DNA of 64,000 nucleotides from a bacterium (GTDB lineage: Bacteria > Desulfobacterota > Binatia > HRBIN30 > CADEER01), in the NCBI GenBank assembly GCA_019637795.1, contig JAHBUY010000001.1, positions 269,001 to 333,000 on the forward strand, in the 5' to 3' direction. Positions within the stretch are counted from its first letter, which is position 1. Every line of letters starts with the position of its first letter. Under the pieces are notes generated by a model, which saw only the letters and a program-made list of their open reading frames with translations, made no database searches and was not told the origin of the DNA. The position numbers and the translations under genes were made by a program. This document shows positions 47,374 through 56,368 of this stretch, piece after piece.

Positions 47374-48245
47374 GGCAGCGGCTCGCGGAGCGTGATCGCG
47401 GCGCCGGCGCGCAGCTCATCGAGATAGCTGCGCAGCGCCTGCTCGCTGGCCTGGCGCTGGAATTCGGCCGCCACCTGCGGCCGCACGTCCTCGAACGCCG
47501 GCGCGCTGTCGGCCTGGCGTTCGGCGACCTGCAGGACGTGATAGCCGGTGCCGGAGCGCACCGGGTCGCTGACCTCGCCGACGTCCAGCTCGAGGGCGGT
47601 GCGCAGCGCGGTCGGACCGAGGTAGTCGCGGAGCTTGCCCGGCGGCAGCGCCGCATCCGGCAGCGGCGCCAGCGGCGGGTCGCCGAGGGCCGCCTGCACG
47701 GCGTCGATCGACTCGCCGGCGCGCAGGCGCTGCGCCGCCTGGTCGGCCCGCGCCAGCGCCGCCGGGTCGCTCGGGGTGGTGACGCGGATGAAGACCTGGC
47801 GCACGCGCAGGCGGCCGGGGCCGGCGAAGACGTCGCGGTGGGCGTCGAAGAAGGCCCGCAGCTCCGCGTCGCTCGGCTGGCGCTCGCTCGCCTGGCTGGC
47901 GATGCCGTCGATCACCGTCTGCGTCAGGTCGGCGCGCACGCGACGGTCGAGGCGCGGCAGATCGAGCGTCAGTCCGCGCTGCACCAGCAGCTCCTCCTCG
48001 ATCAGCCGGTCCAGCACGCGCTGCTTGTCCGCCGCCTCGAGCGGCGCCCGGCGATCGCCGGCGACGGCTTCGCACATGCGGACGTAATCCTCGGTGCGGA
48101 TCGGCGATTGGTTGACCAACGCCACCACGTCGGGCGGCAGGGACGTGCCGCCGGAGGCGGTGAGCCCCGCCGCCGCCAGCAGGGCGCCGAGCACCGCGCC
48201 GGCGGCGAGCAGCGCCGTCGGGCGGCGTGGACCGGTCTTCGTCAT
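47370..48245 (-). CDS. Periplasmic peptidyl-prolyl isomerase (PpiC/SurA type)
   Basis: A 291-aa protein with an N-terminal signal or anchor (TALLAAGAVLGALLAAAGLTASG), a SurA-like helical N-domain (VALVNQSPIRTEDYVRMCEAVAG..LDRLIEEELLVQRGL) and a parvulin domain (about 150-265; LRVRQVFIRV, LRAGESIDAVQAALGD, VRSGTGYHVLQVAERQ). It would help fold outer-membrane or exported proteins. ATG 48245 has GAGAGAG upstream. It precedes and overlaps the HupE gene; such HupE-PPIase pairs recur in other bacteria to my knowledge. Divergent from the OmpA-like gene. Confidence 0.87.
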   Translation of the reverse strand: MTKTGPRRPTALLAAGAVLGALLAAAGLTASGGTSLPPDVVALVNQSPIRTEDYVRMCEAVAGDRRAPLEAADKQRVLDRLIEEELLVQRGLTLDLPRLDRRVRADLTQTVIDGIASQASERQPSDAELRAFFDAHRDVFAGPGRLRVRQVFIRVTTPSDPAALARADQAAQRLRAGESIDAVQAALGDPPLAPLPDAALPPGKLRDYLGPTALRTALELDVGEVSDPVRSGTGYHVLQVAERQADSAPAFEDVRPQVAAEFQRQASEQALRSYLDELRAGAAITLREPLP

Positions 48246-48384
48246 CGTGTCAGCTCTCTCGCCGCCGGCGGCGCATCGGTCAACCGCGCCGGCCGCGGTC
48301 CTCCACAGGACGCGCCGGCGCCGCACTTTGCAAGCGTCGCGACGACACGATACAGAGCGCCAACTGTTGTTGGGGGGAGGATCT

Positions 48385-49368
48385 ATGCCGAAGAGCGTCT
48401 GCCAGTGGCTGAGTGGGGCCGCCGTGCTGCTCGTCGCCTCGGCGGCCTGGGCGCAGCTCGCGCAGGACATCACCGATGCGGTGAAGGACGGCGTTCCGGT
48501 CGTCGGACTGGACGTCGGCGCGGCGCTGCCGATTTCATCCTTCCGCAGCTCCGGCGATCCCGGCGGCTCCGTGTCGCCCTGGGTGGGATGGCAGATCGGC
48601 AGCGGCGCCGGTTTCACGATCACGCCGGTCCTGCAGGCGCAGTACGCCGGCTTCACCAAGAGCTCGTCGAACAACGACGCCCCGAGCTTCACCTCGCTCG
48701 GCGGCGGCGCCCGCGCGGCGCTGAACGACGAGGCGGCCGAGATCTACTTCGGCGCCGGCGGCAACTATTACTGGGCGACCAGCGGGCCGCTCGACAACGG
48801 CGGCGGCTTCAACCTCAACGGCGGCGTCAACTACGAATTCTGGCGCGGCACGGCGCTCGGCATCTTCGCTCGCTACGACCAGGTGTCGGTCAACTCGACG
48901 CCCAGCGACGACCTGACCAAGTTCATGACCACCGGCCTGGAGGTGCGGCATCGGTTCCTCCCCGAACCGCCACCGCCCCCACCACCGCCACCCGCTCCGG
49001 TCGCGGCGGCCCCGGCCCCGCCGGTGAAGAAGAAGATCGTGCTGCGCGGCGTCAATTTCGACTTCGACAAGGCGAACATCCGCGCCGACGCGGTGCCGAT
49101 CCTCGAAGAGGCCGCGAAGACCCTCAAGGAGGAGAGCGAGCTCACGGTGTCGGTCAACGGGTACACCGACAGCGTCGGCACCGAGGCGTACAACCTCCGC
49201 CTCTCGGAGCGCCGCGCCGACGCGGTGAGAGCATACCTGGAGAAGCTGGGCGTCGCTGGCTCGCGCCTCACCGCCAGGGGCTTCGGCAAGTCCAACCCGG
49301 TGGCGAGCAACGAGACCGCCGAGGGCCGGGCGCAGAACCGCCGCGTCGAGCTGATCGTCAATCCCTGA
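48385..49368 (+). CDS. OmpA-family outer-membrane protein
   Basis: A 327-aa protein: signal (MPKSVCQWLSGAAVLLVASA AWA), an N-terminal beta-barrel of about 190 residues with aromatic-ended strands (SPWVGWQIGSG, YFGAGGNYYWATS, YEFWRGTALGIFARYDQ), a Pro-rich linker (PEPPPPPPPPPAPVA), and a C-terminal OmpA peptidoglycan-binding domain (VNFDFDKANIRADAVPILEEAAKTL, NGYTDSVGTEAYNLRLSERRADAV, GFGKSNPVASNETAEGRAQNRRVEL). ATG 48385 has GGGGGGAGG upstream. Confidence 0.92.
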   Translation: MPKSVCQWLSGAAVLLVASAAWAQLAQDITDAVKDGVPVVGLDVGAALPISSFRSSGDPGGSVSPWVGWQIGSGAGFTITPVLQAQYAGFTKSSSNNDAPSFTSLGGGARAALNDEAAEIYFGAGGNYYWATSGPLDNGGGFNLNGGVNYEFWRGTALGIFARYDQVSVNSTPSDDLTKFMTTGLEVRHRFLPEPPPPPPPPPAPVAAAPAPPVKKKIVLRGVNFDFDKANIRADAVPILEEAAKTLKEESELTVSVNGYTDSVGTEAYNLRLSERRADAVRAYLEKLGVAGSRLTARGFGKSNPVASNETAEGRAQNRRVELIVNP

Positions 49369-49429
49369 CGCCTTCCCCCGGCGTGCGACATCCTGTCATC
49401 CGGCGGCCGGCGCGTGCTAGCAATCGCGA

Positions 49430-51031
49430 ATGTCGTTTCGCGCCCATCTGCCGATCGAGGTCCTGCCACCGCCGGGCACCGGCGCCACCCTGCCGCGGCG
49501 TGAGTTCCTGCGCCTGCTGAGCGCCGCGCTGGGCGGAATCGCGGCGCTGTCCGTGTTGCCGGCGCGCCGCGCCTTCGCCGGCGCGGTGCCGGCGCCGATC
49601 TTCCCCGACGGCATCAAGTCGGGCGATCCGAAGCCCGGGAGCGGGGTGATCTGGACGCGCGTCGCGCCGCTACGGGACGGTCCGGCGACCGTCCTGTGGT
49701 CGGTGGCGGAGGACGCCGCGATGCAACAAGTGGTCGCCGGCGGCATGGTGAGCGCCGACCCGGCACGCGGCCACACCGTGACCGTCCCGGTGCGCCGCCT
49801 GCGCCCGGATCGCTGGTACCACTACCAGTTCGAGCACGAAGGCGTGGCGTCGCCGGTGGGGCGGCTGCGCACCGCGCCGGCGGTCGGCACGCGACCGGAT
49901 CGGCTGCGCTACGCCTTCGCGAGCTGCCAGCAGCGCAACGACTCGTACTACGTCGCGCACCGCGCCATCGCCGCCGAGGGCGTCGACTTCCTGCTCCACT
50001 TGGGCGACTACGTTTACGTGAGCGACGGCGGCACGCTGACGCTCGATGACTACCGCGGCGTCTACCGCCGCTTCCACTCCAATCCCCTGCTCCAGGAGTT
50101 GCAGGCCGCCGTGCCGCTGGTGGCGGTCTGGGACGACGGCGAGTTCTACAACGGCGTCGACGCCACTGGCCCGGCGGAACGCCTCGCCGCGGCGCGCACG
50201 GCCTGGTTCGAGCACATGCCGGTGCGGCGGCCCCGCAACGACCGCGTCTTTCGTACCGTCCGCTGGGGACGGCTCGCCGAGCTGCACGTCCTCGACACGC
50301 GCCAGTACCGCGACCCCGAGGTGCCGGCGAACACTCGCTTCGGCGACATCATCGACGCCCAAGACACGGCGCTGCCGCCGGGCGAGCAGATGTTCGCGCC
50401 GGGCCGCACGACGCTCGGCGCGCGCCAGAAGCGCTGGCTGAAGCGCAACCTCACGCGGCGCCGCGCCACCTGGCAGCTTATCGGCAGCAGCTACGACATG
50501 GCGCCGTGGAAGCTCGTCGATCGCGACACCCCCGAGCTGCGCGCCATGGATCCGATGCTGCAGCGCAACGGCGGCATCTACGTCTCGAACGAGGCGTGGG
50601 ACGACTACCAGGCTGAGCGCCGCGAGTTGATGGAGCACATCGACCGCCACAGCGTCGCCAACGTCGTGGTGACCAGCGGCCACACCCATTTCTACAAGGC
50701 GAGCGAGATCATGCCCGACTTCGACGACCCGACGTCGCCGATCACCGCCGTCGAGTTCGTCACCGGCTCCCTCACCGCCGATCCCGACCCACGCACCATC
50801 GCGCCGGAGGCGCTGCTGCACGTCGCGGAAGCCATCATGCTCGGCGCCAACGCGCCGTATCTCAAGCAGGTCGATCTGCTGCACCAAGGCTATGGGCTGG
50901 TCGACATCACGCCCGAGGAGACGATCGTCGACTTCCGCGTCCTCGACACCTTCGATCCCGACGCCACCGCCAGCACATTCGCCCGCTTCCGCGTGGTCAC
51001 CGGCCGGCCCGGCATCGAACAGGTGCTGTGA
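49430..51031 (+). CDS. phoD: PhoD-type alkaline phosphatase
   Basis: A 533-aa protein with a twin-arginine signal (RREFLRLLSAALGG, Arg23-Arg24, about 48 residues). A short N-terminal beta domain precedes the metallophosphatase part: FASCQQRNDSYYVAHRAIAAEGVDFLLHLGDYVYV, AVWDDGEFYNG, RTVRWGRLAELHVLDTRQYRD, VVTSGHTHFYKASEI and VEFVTGSLTAD. PhoD enzymes hydrolyse phosphodiesters and monoesters with Fe/Ca. The family's usual DDHE is here DDGEFYNG, a small deviation. Usually phosphate-regulated; no Pho box was identified in the 61-bp upstream gap. Confidence 0.9.
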   Translation: MSFRAHLPIEVLPPPGTGATLPRREFLRLLSAALGGIAALSVLPARRAFAGAVPAPIFPDGIKSGDPKPGSGVIWTRVAPLRDGPATVLWSVAEDAAMQQVVAGGMVSADPARGHTVTVPVRRLRPDRWYHYQFEHEGVASPVGRLRTAPAVGTRPDRLRYAFASCQQRNDSYYVAHRAIAAEGVDFLLHLGDYVYVSDGGTLTLDDYRGVYRRFHSNPLLQELQAAVPLVAVWDDGEFYNGVDATGPAERLAAARTAWFEHMPVRRPRNDRVFRTVRWGRLAELHVLDTRQYRDPEVPANTRFGDIIDAQDTALPPGEQMFAPGRTTLGARQKRWLKRNLTRRRATWQLIGSSYDMAPWKLVDRDTPELRAMDPMLQRNGGIYVSNEAWDDYQAERRELMEHIDRHSVANVVVTSGHTHFYKASEIMPDFDDPTSPITAVEFVTGSLTADPDPRTIAPEALLHVAEAIMLGANAPYLKQVDLLHQGYGLVDITPEETIVDFRVLDTFDPDATASTFARFRVVTGRPGIEQVL

Positions 51032-51118
51032 CTCGACGCGAGGAGCGATCGGCCCAGTGATCCGCCACCGGCCCGAGTCCGGCGGCGCCGCGGATTGGGC
51101 GCGGAGAGTCAAACGGCG

Positions 51119-52711
51119 TCACCCGGCCCAACGCGCCCGCACGGCGGCGCGATGGATCTTGCCGCTGTCGGTGCGCGGCAGGGCGTCGACGAGCTCGAGC
51201 TGCTCGGGCAGCTTCGGTTTGGCGAGCCCCGCGGCGAGGAGGAACCGCGCGAGCTCGGCGAGGGTGAGCACGGCGCCGGCGCGGGGGAGCACGACGGCGC
51301 AGGCGCGCTCGCCGGTCCGCGAATCCGGGAGCGCGACGACGCACACCTCGGCGACGGCGGGATGGCGCGCGATCGCGGCCTCCAGCTCCGCGAGGCTGAA
51401 CTTCTCGCCCTTGCGGATGACGATCTCCTTGAGCCGACCGCTGATGCGCAGGTAGCCGGCGGCGTCGACCGCGCCGAGATCGCCGGTGCGGAACCACCCG
51501 TCGGCGGTGAAGGCATCGGCGTTGAGGGCGGGATCGGCGTAGCCGACGCAGCACTCCGGACCGCGCGCCTGCACTTCGCCCTCGCCGCCGGGTGGCAGGG
51601 GGCGGCCACGGTCGTCGACGATGCGCAGCTCGGCGGGAGCGATGACGCGCCCCTCGCTGACGCCCCCCATGGTCTCGGCATCGGTCACGTCGGTGGTGGT
51701 GATGGTCGGAAACTCCGTCGAGCCGTAGACGCGTTTGGCGACGCAGCCGAGCGCGACGCGGGCGCGGCGGACCAGCTCGGTGGATACCGGCGCGCCGCCG
51801 CACGAGAACAGGCGCAGCGAGGTGCCGCCGGCGGGGGCGCGGTCGCTGAGGTCCTGGAGGAACGTCGGCGCGCCGACCATGTAGCTGATCCGCTCGGCGG
51901 CGATCAGCGACAGAGCGGCCACGGCATCCCAGCGCTCCATCAGCACGACGCTGGTGCCGAGCAGCGCCGGCGTCAGGATGGCGTGGATCACCCCCGAGAT
52001 GTGGGTGAGGGGGGACGGCATCAGGGTCCGATCCGCGGGCGTGAGGGCGTGCACGCGCTCGAGGCTGCGCACCTCGGCGAGCAGCGTGTTGTGGGTGTGC
52101 AGCACGCCCTTGGGATCGGCGGTGGTGCCGGAGGTGTACATCAGCATCAGCAACCCGTCGGGATCGACGGCGACCGACGGCGCCGGCGCGTCGGCGAGGA
52201 GATCGGCGAACGGCTGCGTCCCGTCCGGCGCGGGCGCGCGAACGACCAGCACCGTGCGCAGCGCCGGGGCGTCGGCGCGCAGGCGTGCGATCAGCGCCGG
52301 ATGGTCGCAGCCGCGGAGCTCGCCGGGGATGGCGAGCACGCGGGCGGCCGACTGGCGGAGGGTGAAAGCCAGCTCGCGCTCGCGGAACATCGGCAGGAGC
52401 GGATTCACGACCGCGCCGATGCGCGCCGCGGCGAGGAACAGAACCGCGGCCTCCCACCAGTTCGGCAGTTGGTAGGCGACCACGTCGCCGCGCTCCACGC
52501 CCAGGCGTCGCAGCCCCTGCGCGACCGCGGCCGACCGGCGATCCCAGTCGGCAAAGGTCAGGCGGCGGTCGCCATCGATCAGCGCCACGCGCGCGCCATG
52601 GGCGCGGCAGGTGCGCGCGAAGCAGGCGCCGAGGGGCTCGTCGCCCCACTCGCCGGCGGCGTGGCGGCGCCGGATCTGTTCCGGCGCGAGGGCTGTGGGG
52701 CGGAGCGTCAT
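51119..52711 (-). CDS. Acyl-CoA synthetase/AMP-dependent ligase
   Basis: A 530-aa ANL-superfamily enzyme. Visible motifs: P-loop-like MLMYTSGTTADPKGVLHTHNT, KRVYGSTEFPTITTTD (A5), DGWFRTGDLGAVDAAGYLRISGRLKEIVIRKGEKFSL (A7-A8), and C-terminal Lys in RTDSGKIHRAAVRA. It activates a fatty or aryl acid to its CoA thioester. ATG 52711 was chosen over an extension to 52807, which is not protein-like. Upstream is the divergent Ycf48-like gene, and its product would feed the acyl-CoA dehydrogenase and hydratase genes encoded beyond. Confidence 0.9.
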   Translation of the reverse strand: MTLRPTALAPEQIRRRHAAGEWGDEPLGACFARTCRAHGARVALIDGDRRLTFADWDRRSAAVAQGLRRLGVERGDVVAYQLPNWWEAAVLFLAAARIGAVVNPLLPMFRERELAFTLRQSAARVLAIPGELRGCDHPALIARLRADAPALRTVLVVRAPAPDGTQPFADLLADAPAPSVAVDPDGLLMLMYTSGTTADPKGVLHTHNTLLAEVRSLERVHALTPADRTLMPSPLTHISGVIHAILTPALLGTSVVLMERWDAVAALSLIAAERISYMVGAPTFLQDLSDRAPAGGTSLRLFSCGGAPVSTELVRRARVALGCVAKRVYGSTEFPTITTTDVTDAETMGGVSEGRVIAPAELRIVDDRGRPLPPGGEGEVQARGPECCVGYADPALNADAFTADGWFRTGDLGAVDAAGYLRISGRLKEIVIRKGEKFSLAELEAAIARHPAVAEVCVVALPDSRTGERACAVVLPRAGAVLTLAELARFLLAAGLAKPKLPEQLELVDALPRTDSGKIHRAAVRARWAG

Positions 52712-52816
52712 GGCCGTCCGCCCTCTGTGCGCCACCGCGTCCCCGGTGGTCAATGGTCGTCGTTGCAAGTCGTCCGGGCGCCTCGCTATCGTCCAGCGAG
52801 TGGGCATGACGACCCG

Positions 52817-52838
52817 GTTTGACTCGCTTCAATCAAAC
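52817..52838. promoter_or_regulatory. Inverted repeat over the -35 of the Ycf48-like gene
   Basis: GTTTGA-N10-TCAAAC: perfect 6-base arms at 52817-52822 and 52833-52838, overlapping the -35 and spacer of the promoter at 52819-52848. This placement is typical for a repressor or activator binding site. The cognate regulator is unknown. It is in an unusually AT-rich spot for this region, which supports function. Confidence 0.45.
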
Positions 52839-52848
52839 GCCCTATAAG
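52819..52848 (+). promoter_or_regulatory. Sigma-70-type promoter of the Ycf48-like/MMPL operon
   Basis: TTGACT (52819-52824), an 18-base spacer, TATAAG (52843-52848): one mismatch in each hexamer from consensus, striking in such GC-rich DNA. Expected start near 52855, about 33 nt before GTG 52888. It drives the Ycf48-like gene and the overlapping MMPL gene. Confidence 0.6.
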
Positions 52849-52887
52849 CCGCTGCGCTTTCCGGCGGGATCCAATTCAGTGGGAGCA

Positions 52888-53928
52888 GTGTCACGAAGAA
52901 TGGCGTTGGCGCTGGCGTGCGGCCTGAGCCTCGCGGCCGCGATCGTGTCGCCGAGTGGCGCGGCGACGACGCCGGCGGGCGCCGCCCGGCTGAAGGACAA
53001 TCTCTACGGCGCCAAGTTCGTCGATCCCGACTCGGGGTGGGTGGTCGGCGGCTTCGGAACCATCTTCCGCACCGATGACGGCGGTCAGACCTGGTCGCCG
53101 CAGGCGTCGAAGACCTCCGAGCACCTGTACGACGTCGACTTCGTCGACTCGCAGCGCGGCTGGGTGGTCGGGCGGTCGGGCACCATCCTGCACACCGACG
53201 ACGGCGGCAAGACGTGGACGCCGCAGCAGTCCGGCGTCGGCATCGAGAAGCACCTCTTCAGCGTCGACTTCGCCGACGCGCAGCACGGGGTCGTCGTCGG
53301 CGACTGGGGCGTGATCCTCACCACCAGCGACGGCGGCCGCACGTGGGAGGACCACTCCCTGCCGGACGACGTGATCCTCAACGACGTTTCGATGGTGGAC
53401 CCGCAGCGCGGCTGGATCGCCGGGGAGATGGGCACGGTGCTGCGCACCGAGGACGGCGGGCACACCTGGACGCCGCAGACGACGGGCGTCGACAAGACGC
53501 TGTTCGGCATCTACTTCGCCGACCCGCAGCACGGCTGGGCGGTCGGCATCGACGCGCTGATCCTGCACACCGACGACGGCGGCCAGACGTGGGTGGTGCA
53601 GCACGGCTCGACCGAGATCCACGAGCTGGAGCAGGTGGGATTCAGCTCGGCGTATGACAATCCGAGTCTGTACGCGGTGCAGGTCGTGGGCGACCTGGGC
53701 GTGGCCGTGGGCGAGATCGGAGCCGTGTACACCAGCGCCGACGGCGGCCGCACCTGGGTGCGGCGGCCGGGCGAGGCGAAGGGCGGGCCGAAATGGTTCC
53801 GCGCGCTGTCGCTGGTGCCCGGGACGCACGGCGTGATCGTCGGCGCCGGCGGGGAACGGCTGCGCATCGTGCAGGGACGGGTCGAGTCACCGGACGGGGG
53901 GACGCGTGCTGCCGAGACACTTCATTGA
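52888..53928 (+). CDS. Ycf48/HCF136-like beta-propeller protein
   Basis: A 346-aa exported protein with a Sec-type signal (MSRRMALALACGLSLAAAIV with GTG as Met). The mature part is repeats of the Ycf48/BNR kind: DPDSGWVVGGFGTIFRTDDGGQTW, DSQRGWVVGRSGTILHTDDGGKTW, DPQHGWAVGIDALILHTDDGGQTW and others, forming a seven-bladed-type propeller as in photosystem II assembly factor Ycf48. In non-photosynthetic bacteria such proteins are often paired with an MMPL pump, as here: the next gene starts before this one ends. GTG 52888 was chosen over ATG 52900 because it gives positive charges before the hydrophobic core. Confidence 0.87.
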   Translation: MSRRMALALACGLSLAAAIVSPSGAATTPAGAARLKDNLYGAKFVDPDSGWVVGGFGTIFRTDDGGQTWSPQASKTSEHLYDVDFVDSQRGWVVGRSGTILHTDDGGKTWTPQQSGVGIEKHLFSVDFADAQHGVVVGDWGVILTTSDGGRTWEDHSLPDDVILNDVSMVDPQRGWIAGEMGTVLRTEDGGHTWTPQTTGVDKTLFGIYFADPQHGWAVGIDALILHTDDGGQTWVVQHGSTEIHELEQVGFSSAYDNPSLYAVQVVGDLGVAVGEIGAVYTSADGGRTWVRRPGEAKGGPKWFRALSLVPGTHGVIVGAGGERLRIVQGRVESPDGGTRAAETLH

Positions 53929-56281
53929 AGCGTATCTCCGCTTCCTGCTCCGCTACCGGATTCCGGTCGCGGTGGTGGTGTCCGTCATCACCGGCTTCTT
54001 CATCTGGTTCATCGGCGCCCAACTGACGATCTTCACCAACTTCTTCGACCTCTACCCGCCGAAACATCCCTACATCGAGGTCTACCAGAAGTACCGCAAG
54101 ATGTTCGGCACCTCGAACGTCCTGCTGATGACGGTCGAGGCCAAGGACGGCGACCTGTTCTCCGATCCCGACGTCATCAAGACCGTCGACCGCATCACCA
54201 TCGACCTCCTGCACAAGGTGCCGGGCGTGAACGGCGAGCAGGTGATGTCGATCACGCACCCGAAGATCAAGACCACGCTGACCACCGGCGCCGGGCTGAA
54301 GACCGTGCCGCTGACCTATCCGCGGCTGCCGGAGGACAAGGAAGATCTCGAGTTCTTCCGCCGCAAGGTCGATACCACCGAGGGCGTGCGCGGCTTCCTC
54401 GTCTCGCAGGACGACAAGGCGACGCAGATCATCGCCGGCTTCTGGGAGGAGTACTTCGACCTCGGCGGCATGTGGAAGCAGGTGCAGGAGATCGTCGCCC
54501 GCGAGGAAGCGGGCGGCAAGGTGAAGATCTACGTCTCCGGTCCGCCGGTGCTCTTCGCCTACTTCGGCGACGCCGTGCACGTCATGGTGTGGTACCTGAT
54601 CGGCACGCTGGCGCTGATGATCCTGCTGCTGGTGTTCTACTTCGGCACCGTCCAGGGCGTGATCATCCCCACCTTCTCCGCCCTGCTCAGCGCCATCTGG
54701 GGCCTCGGGTTCGCCGGCCTGTTCGGCTACAGCCTGGACCCGCTGGTCATCGTCGTCTTCGTGCTCATCACCGCCCGCACCCTGAGCCACTCGGTGCAGT
54801 CGATGGAGCGGTACCACGAGGAGTACTTCCGCTGCCACGACAAGCACACGGCGATCATGCGCTCCTACATCAGCCTGTACGCGCCGGCGATGGTGTCGAT
54901 CATCGCCGACGGCCTGGCGATCATGACCATCGCCGTGGCGACGATCCCGCTGATGCAGAAGCTCGCCTTCGTGTCGGCGTTCTGGATCATCTCGATCTTC
55001 ATCAGCGTCGTCACCCTGCACCCGATCATCCTGAGCTTCGTGCGGCCGCCGAAGACCCACAACACCAACAGCGCCTTCAACCGCATGGCCAACGCCGTGG
55101 GCCGCCGCCTGGTGACCCTGGCGATCGGCAACATGCGCTACGCCGTGGTGGCGCTGTTCGTCGCCACCATGGTCTTCGGCGTCTACTTCGCGCACCAATT
55201 GCGGACCGGCGACACCTCGCCGGGCATGGCGCTGCTGTATCCGGATCACCCGTACAACGTCGCCTCCGCCAAGGCGAACCACTACTTCGTCGGCAACAGC
55301 CCGCTGGTCATCATCGCCGAGGGCAAGAAGCCGGGCGCCATCAAGGACGCGGCGACGCTGAACCAGCTCGACCTCTTCCAGCGCTACATGGAGCAGGGCG
55401 AGGGGGCCGGCGGATCCGTCACCGCGACCACCATGCTGAAGACCATCTTCCGCGTCTTCCACGAGGGCGACCCGAAGTGGGAGATGTTGCCGACGCGCAA
55501 CGATCACGTCGGCCAGCTCTTCTTCATGGTCACCGCCGGCACGCGCCGCGGCGAGCTCGATCGCTTCTTCTCGCCCGACTACACCAACGCGACGATCACC
55601 GTCTTCTACAAGAACTACGACCACGAGACGATCAAGGGTGCGATCGAACGCGCCAAGGAGTACATCGCCACGCACGCGCGGCCCGAGGACAGCGTCCGGT
55701 ACCGCCTGGCCGGAGGCCTCTTCGGCATCCTCGCGGCGCAGATCGAGGAGGTGGACTGGTCGTACGAAGTGAACGTGCCGCTGATCTTCCTCGTCGTCTT
55801 CCTGCTCAGCTACCTGACCTACTGGTCGGTGCTCGGCGCGCTCATCGTGATGCTGCCGTCGATCGTCGCCCAGCCGCTGTCGGAAGCGGTGATGTACCTC
55901 GTGGGCATCGACTTCAACATCAACTCGCTGCCGGTCGCGGCGATCGGCATCGGCATCGGCATCGACTACGGCTATTACGTGCTCAGCCGCATCGTCGAGG
56001 AGTACGAGGTGACGCGCGATTTCGACGAAGCCAACCGCCGCACCCTCACCACCACCGGCGAAGCGGTGATGTTCACCGGCCTCACCATCACCACCAGCAT
56101 GGTGCTGTGGCTCTTCCACCCGTTGAAGTTCGAGGCGCAGATGGCGTTCCTGCTGATGATGCTGATGGTGTTCCACGCCATTGGCGCGCTCGTCTTCATC
56201 CCGGCGATGGTCTCGCTGCTGCGGCCGCGCTTCGCGACCCAGCGCGCCGACCAGCGGGCCGATCTGGCCGTCGAGGCCTGA
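53906..56281 (+). CDS. MMPL-family RND transporter
   Basis: A 791-aa inner-membrane protein with two RND halves, each starting with a membrane helix (FLLRYRIPVAVVVSVITGFFIWFI) followed by a periplasmic domain and five helices. The second half has FNINSLPVAAIGIGIGIDYGYYV, whose Asp-Tyr pair is the proton-relay site. MMPL proteins export lipids, hopanoids or similar hydrophobic compounds. It overlaps the Ycf48-like gene by 23 bp, forming one operon. The DUF1302/DUF1329 partners often found with this pair elsewhere are not adjacent. Confidence 0.92.
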   Translation: MLPRHFIEAYLRFLLRYRIPVAVVVSVITGFFIWFIGAQLTIFTNFFDLYPPKHPYIEVYQKYRKMFGTSNVLLMTVEAKDGDLFSDPDVIKTVDRITIDLLHKVPGVNGEQVMSITHPKIKTTLTTGAGLKTVPLTYPRLPEDKEDLEFFRRKVDTTEGVRGFLVSQDDKATQIIAGFWEEYFDLGGMWKQVQEIVAREEAGGKVKIYVSGPPVLFAYFGDAVHVMVWYLIGTLALMILLLVFYFGTVQGVIIPTFSALLSAIWGLGFAGLFGYSLDPLVIVVFVLITARTLSHSVQSMERYHEEYFRCHDKHTAIMRSYISLYAPAMVSIIADGLAIMTIAVATIPLMQKLAFVSAFWIISIFISVVTLHPIILSFVRPPKTHNTNSAFNRMANAVGRRLVTLAIGNMRYAVVALFVATMVFGVYFAHQLRTGDTSPGMALLYPDHPYNVASAKANHYFVGNSPLVIIAEGKKPGAIKDAATLNQLDLFQRYMEQGEGAGGSVTATTMLKTIFRVFHEGDPKWEMLPTRNDHVGQLFFMVTAGTRRGELDRFFSPDYTNATITVFYKNYDHETIKGAIERAKEYIATHARPEDSVRYRLAGGLFGILAAQIEEVDWSYEVNVPLIFLVVFLLSYLTYWSVLGALIVMLPSIVAQPLSEAVMYLVGIDFNINSLPVAAIGIGIGIDYGYYVLSRIVEEYEVTRDFDEANRRTLTTTGEAVMFTGLTITTSMVLWLFHPLKFEAQMAFLLMMLMVFHAIGALVFIPAMVSLLRPRFATQRADQRADLAVEA

Positions 56282-56368
56282 CGGGGGACGTGCCGAGGTG
56301 ACGACGGAGCGCCGGGCACGGCCGACGCCCGCTGCGTCAGCACGTCGGGATCTCGGCGCGGCTTCCCC

